From DALYDP01 sp964541635 (GTDB lineage: Bacteria; Patescibacteriota; Gracilibacteria; Peribacterales; Peribacteraceae): a DNA stretch of 6,247 nt. This document shows, one piece after another, positions 5,552-6,247 of the stretch (position 1 is its first letter; each line of letters begins with the position of its first letter). A program made the translations under genes and the position numbers. The stretch lies in the NCBI GenBank assembly GCA_964541635.1, contig CAZIQM010000056.1:1-6247 (forward strand). The letters run 5' to 3'. The notes below the pieces were generated by a model that did no database searches, was not told the origin of the DNA, and saw only the letters and a list, made by a program, of their open reading frames with translations.

Positions 5552-5580
5552 TTGACCACGGTTTCGTGGCTCCGTAGACT
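5552..5580 (+). promoter_or_regulatory. Promoter of rpmH, with inverted repeat in the spacer
   Basis: TTGACC (5 of 6) at 5552-5557, a 17-bp spacer and TAGACT (4 of 6) at 5575-5580 form a good sigma70-type promoter. Its predicted start, about 5587, leaves 3 nt before the rpmH ATG. CCACG-GTTT-CGTGG (5556-5569), a perfect 5-bp inverted repeat, overlaps the -35 end and spacer; it could be an operator or chance. Confidence 0.6.
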
Positions 5581-5589
5581 CCCCCGGCA

Positions 5590-5733
5590 ATGCTCGGAAA
5601 GCTCAAATGGCGCCGCCGGCTCCGCAAACACGGATTCTTGTCTCGCAAGAGCACGATGAAGGGCCGTCAGGTCTTGGCGCGCCGCCGTGCCCAGGGCCGT
5701 AAGCGCATCACTGTGCAGAAGAAGACCAAGTAA
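5590..5733 (+). CDS. rpmH: 50S ribosomal protein bL34, divergent N-terminus
   Basis: The 47-residue, very basic product matches bL34 from residue 12 onward: RKHGFLSRKSTMKGRQVLARRR, then AQGRKRITV, the family's HGFxxR...GRxVLxRRRxKGRKRLTV. bL34 is a small 23S rRNA-binding protein of the large subunit. The usual start MKRT(Y/F)QPS is missing; instead the protein begins MLGKLKWRRRL. An in-frame TAG at 5575-5577 shows that no longer form exists, so the change is real unless there is a sequence error. A short KKTK tail follows the normal end. The start ATG 5590 has no ribosome binding site but sits 3 nt after a predicted transcription start. The rnpA and yidC genes that often follow rpmH are not here; an unrelated membrane protein follows. 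Confidence 0.92.
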   Translation: MLGKLKWRRRLRKHGFLSRKSTMKGRQVLARRRAQGRKRITVQKKTK

Positions 5734-5739
5734 GCGACC

Positions 5740-5768
5740 TCGCCGATACGATCGAGGCCGGGTACACT
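5740..5768 (+). promoter_or_regulatory. Possible promoter of the small membrane protein gene
   Basis: TACACT (4 of 6) at 5763-5768 is preceded by a weak TCGCCG (3 of 6) at 5740-5745 across 17 bp. Predicted transcription start is 5775, one base before the ATG at 5776. A CCTCG/CGAGG inverted repeat (5738-5757) overlaps the -35 region. Confidence 0.4.
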
Positions 5769-5775
5769 TTTCGCC

Positions 5776-6066
5776 ATGCTCCGGTTCCTCCACTCCCTCT
5801 CGGCCGTCCTCTTCACGCTCCTGGGCCTCGCGCTCTTCGCGTGCGAAGTCGCCTGGCGGCAGAACCTGTGGATGCCGTGGAGCCAAGTCGCCCTCACGAC
5901 CATCCCCACCCCCCTCGTCGCGATCGGCCTCCTCTACGGCTGCCTGAGCATCGTGCTCAGCGCCAAGGAAGGAGGGGGGCGCGCCGTGGTGGGAGCCGTG
6001 GTGGGCATCTGCAGCATCGGCCTCTTCGCGGGCTTCGCGATGCTGCGCCTCTGGCCCCTTTCCTGA
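5776..6066 (+). CDS. Small membrane protein of unknown function, three predicted helices
   Basis: I do not recognise the family of this 96-residue protein. Three hydrophobic stretches are clear: about residues 4-26 (FLHSLSAVLFTLLGLALFACEVA), 39-62 (ALTTIPTPLVAIGLLYGCLSIVL) and 68-91 (GRAVVGAVVGICSIGLFAGFAML). Between them are short polar loops, WRQNLWMPWSQ and SAKEGGGR. The positive loop before helix 3 suggests it is cytoplasmic. There is no cleavable signal or catalytic motif. The ATG at 5776 lies just after a -10-like TACACT and is the natural start. The M16 peptidase gene starts 7 nt after its TGA, so the two are probably cotranscribed and the protein may assist or locate the peptidase; that link rests on position only. 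An AAGGAAGGAGG run occurs inside the gene but leads no gene. Confidence 0.72.
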   Translation: MLRFLHSLSAVLFTLLGLALFACEVAWRQNLWMPWSQVALTTIPTPLVAIGLLYGCLSIVLSAKEGGGRAVVGAVVGICSIGLFAGFAMLRLWPLS

Positions 6067-6073
6067 CCCCGCC

Positions 6074-6247
6074 ATGTACACCCTCGACACCCTCAAGTCC
6101 GGCCTGCGCGTGTTGACCGCGCCCATCGGCGGCACGGAATCCGTCACCGTCCTCGTCCTCACCGGCGCGGGCTCGCGGTACGAAACGAACGGCGAGCGCG
6201 GCATCAGCCACTTCCTGGAGCACATGTTCTTCAAGGGCGGCAAGAAG
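6074..6247 (+). CDS. M16 family zinc metallopeptidase (pitrilysin/processing-peptidase type), N-terminal part
   Basis: The gene is open to the right edge with 58 residues visible and no stop. It begins MYTLDTLKSGLRVLTAPIGG, the first beta hairpin of M16 peptidases. GAGSRYETNGERGISHFLEHMFFKGGKK follows, which contains the inverted zinc motif HxxEH at residues 46-50 (His46, Glu49, His50) in its usual setting G-(I/L)-x-HFLEH-M-x-F-KG. The third zinc ligand, a Glu about 75 residues on, is beyond the window. Bacterial relatives of about 400-450 aa (PqqL/YmxG/mitochondrial processing peptidase-like) degrade or process peptides. The ATG at 6074 is 7 nt after the membrane protein stop; there is no Shine-Dalgarno sequence and no -10-like element, so it is probably translated from the upstream gene's mRNA. 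Confidence 0.93.
   Translation, partial: MYTLDTLKSGLRVLTAPIGGTESVTVLVLTGAGSRYETNGERGISHFLEHMFFKGGKK

Noticed and set aside
2608..5577. Long plus-strand open frame (989 codons) in another frame across pheT and the adenosyltransferase
   Set aside because: It translates to Arg/His/Gly/Pro-rich text with no domain and lies in the +1 frame of two certain genes; it is an effect of high GC.
2840..5590. Long minus-strand open frames opposite pheT and beyond (2840-5590, 3394-4728, 4888-6243)
   Set aside because: They are antisense to genes with clear family motifs and have biased, low-information composition. No family motif is present.
5738..5757. Intrinsic terminator after rpmH (CCTCG/CGAGG)
   Set aside because: The 5-bp stem has a 10-nt loop and no T-tract directly after it; the TTTT at 5768-5771 is too far and belongs to the next promoter and start.

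Overview
The window is GC-rich bacterial chromosome, densely packed on both strands, with core translation genes among small accessory genes. No mobile element, CRISPR array, rRNA or tRNA is visible. Stop codons TAA, TAG and TGA are all used normally. Compactness, a divergent bL34, a separate pheT and the absence of Shine-Dalgarno sequences would fit a streamlined lineage such as a Patescibacteria/CPR group. That placement is a low-confidence inference; no marker here proves it.

Layout. (1) 1-808, plus strand: the C-terminal half of a peptidase E-like (S51) serine peptidase, then after 2 nt a small GGQ-domain ribosome-rescue factor. (2) 777-2357, minus strand: an unrecognised 179-aa helical protein, then rpmB (bL28), then a left-handed beta-helix acetyltransferase. 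The acetyltransferase end overlaps the rescue-factor end by 32 bp. Hairpin terminators and promoters can be read between these three genes, so they look separately transcribed. (3) 2358-2590: a divergent intergenic region with a run of small hairpins and an AT-rich promoter patch. (4) 2591-5536, plus: pheT (PheRS beta subunit), then 9 nt later a PduO-type cob(I)alamin adenosyltransferase. (5) 5590-5733: rpmH (bL34). (6) 5776-6247: a small three-helix membrane protein and, 7 nt later, the N-terminus of an M16 zinc peptidase that runs off the window.

The most interesting signal is shared by several starts. Bacterial -10-like hexamers (TATAAT, TAAATT, TAGGCT, TAAAAT, TAGACT, TACACT) end so close to the ATG that the predicted transcription start falls 0-5 nt before it or on it. 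None of the visible starts has a Shine-Dalgarno sequence. The window therefore looks like a genome with routine leaderless or near-leaderless transcription. One -10 even overlaps the pheT stop codon, which would give the adenosyltransferase its own promoter inside an apparent operon.

Functionally the genes do not form one pathway. Three or four serve translation (bL28, bL34, PheT, rescue factor). The others are a cofactor enzyme, two peptidases, an acetyltransferase and two unknowns. I see no convincing new multi-gene system. The points worth follow-up are the promoter/start architecture, the hairpin-rich leader at 2361-2470, the altered N-terminus of bL34 and the unknown 179-aa protein.
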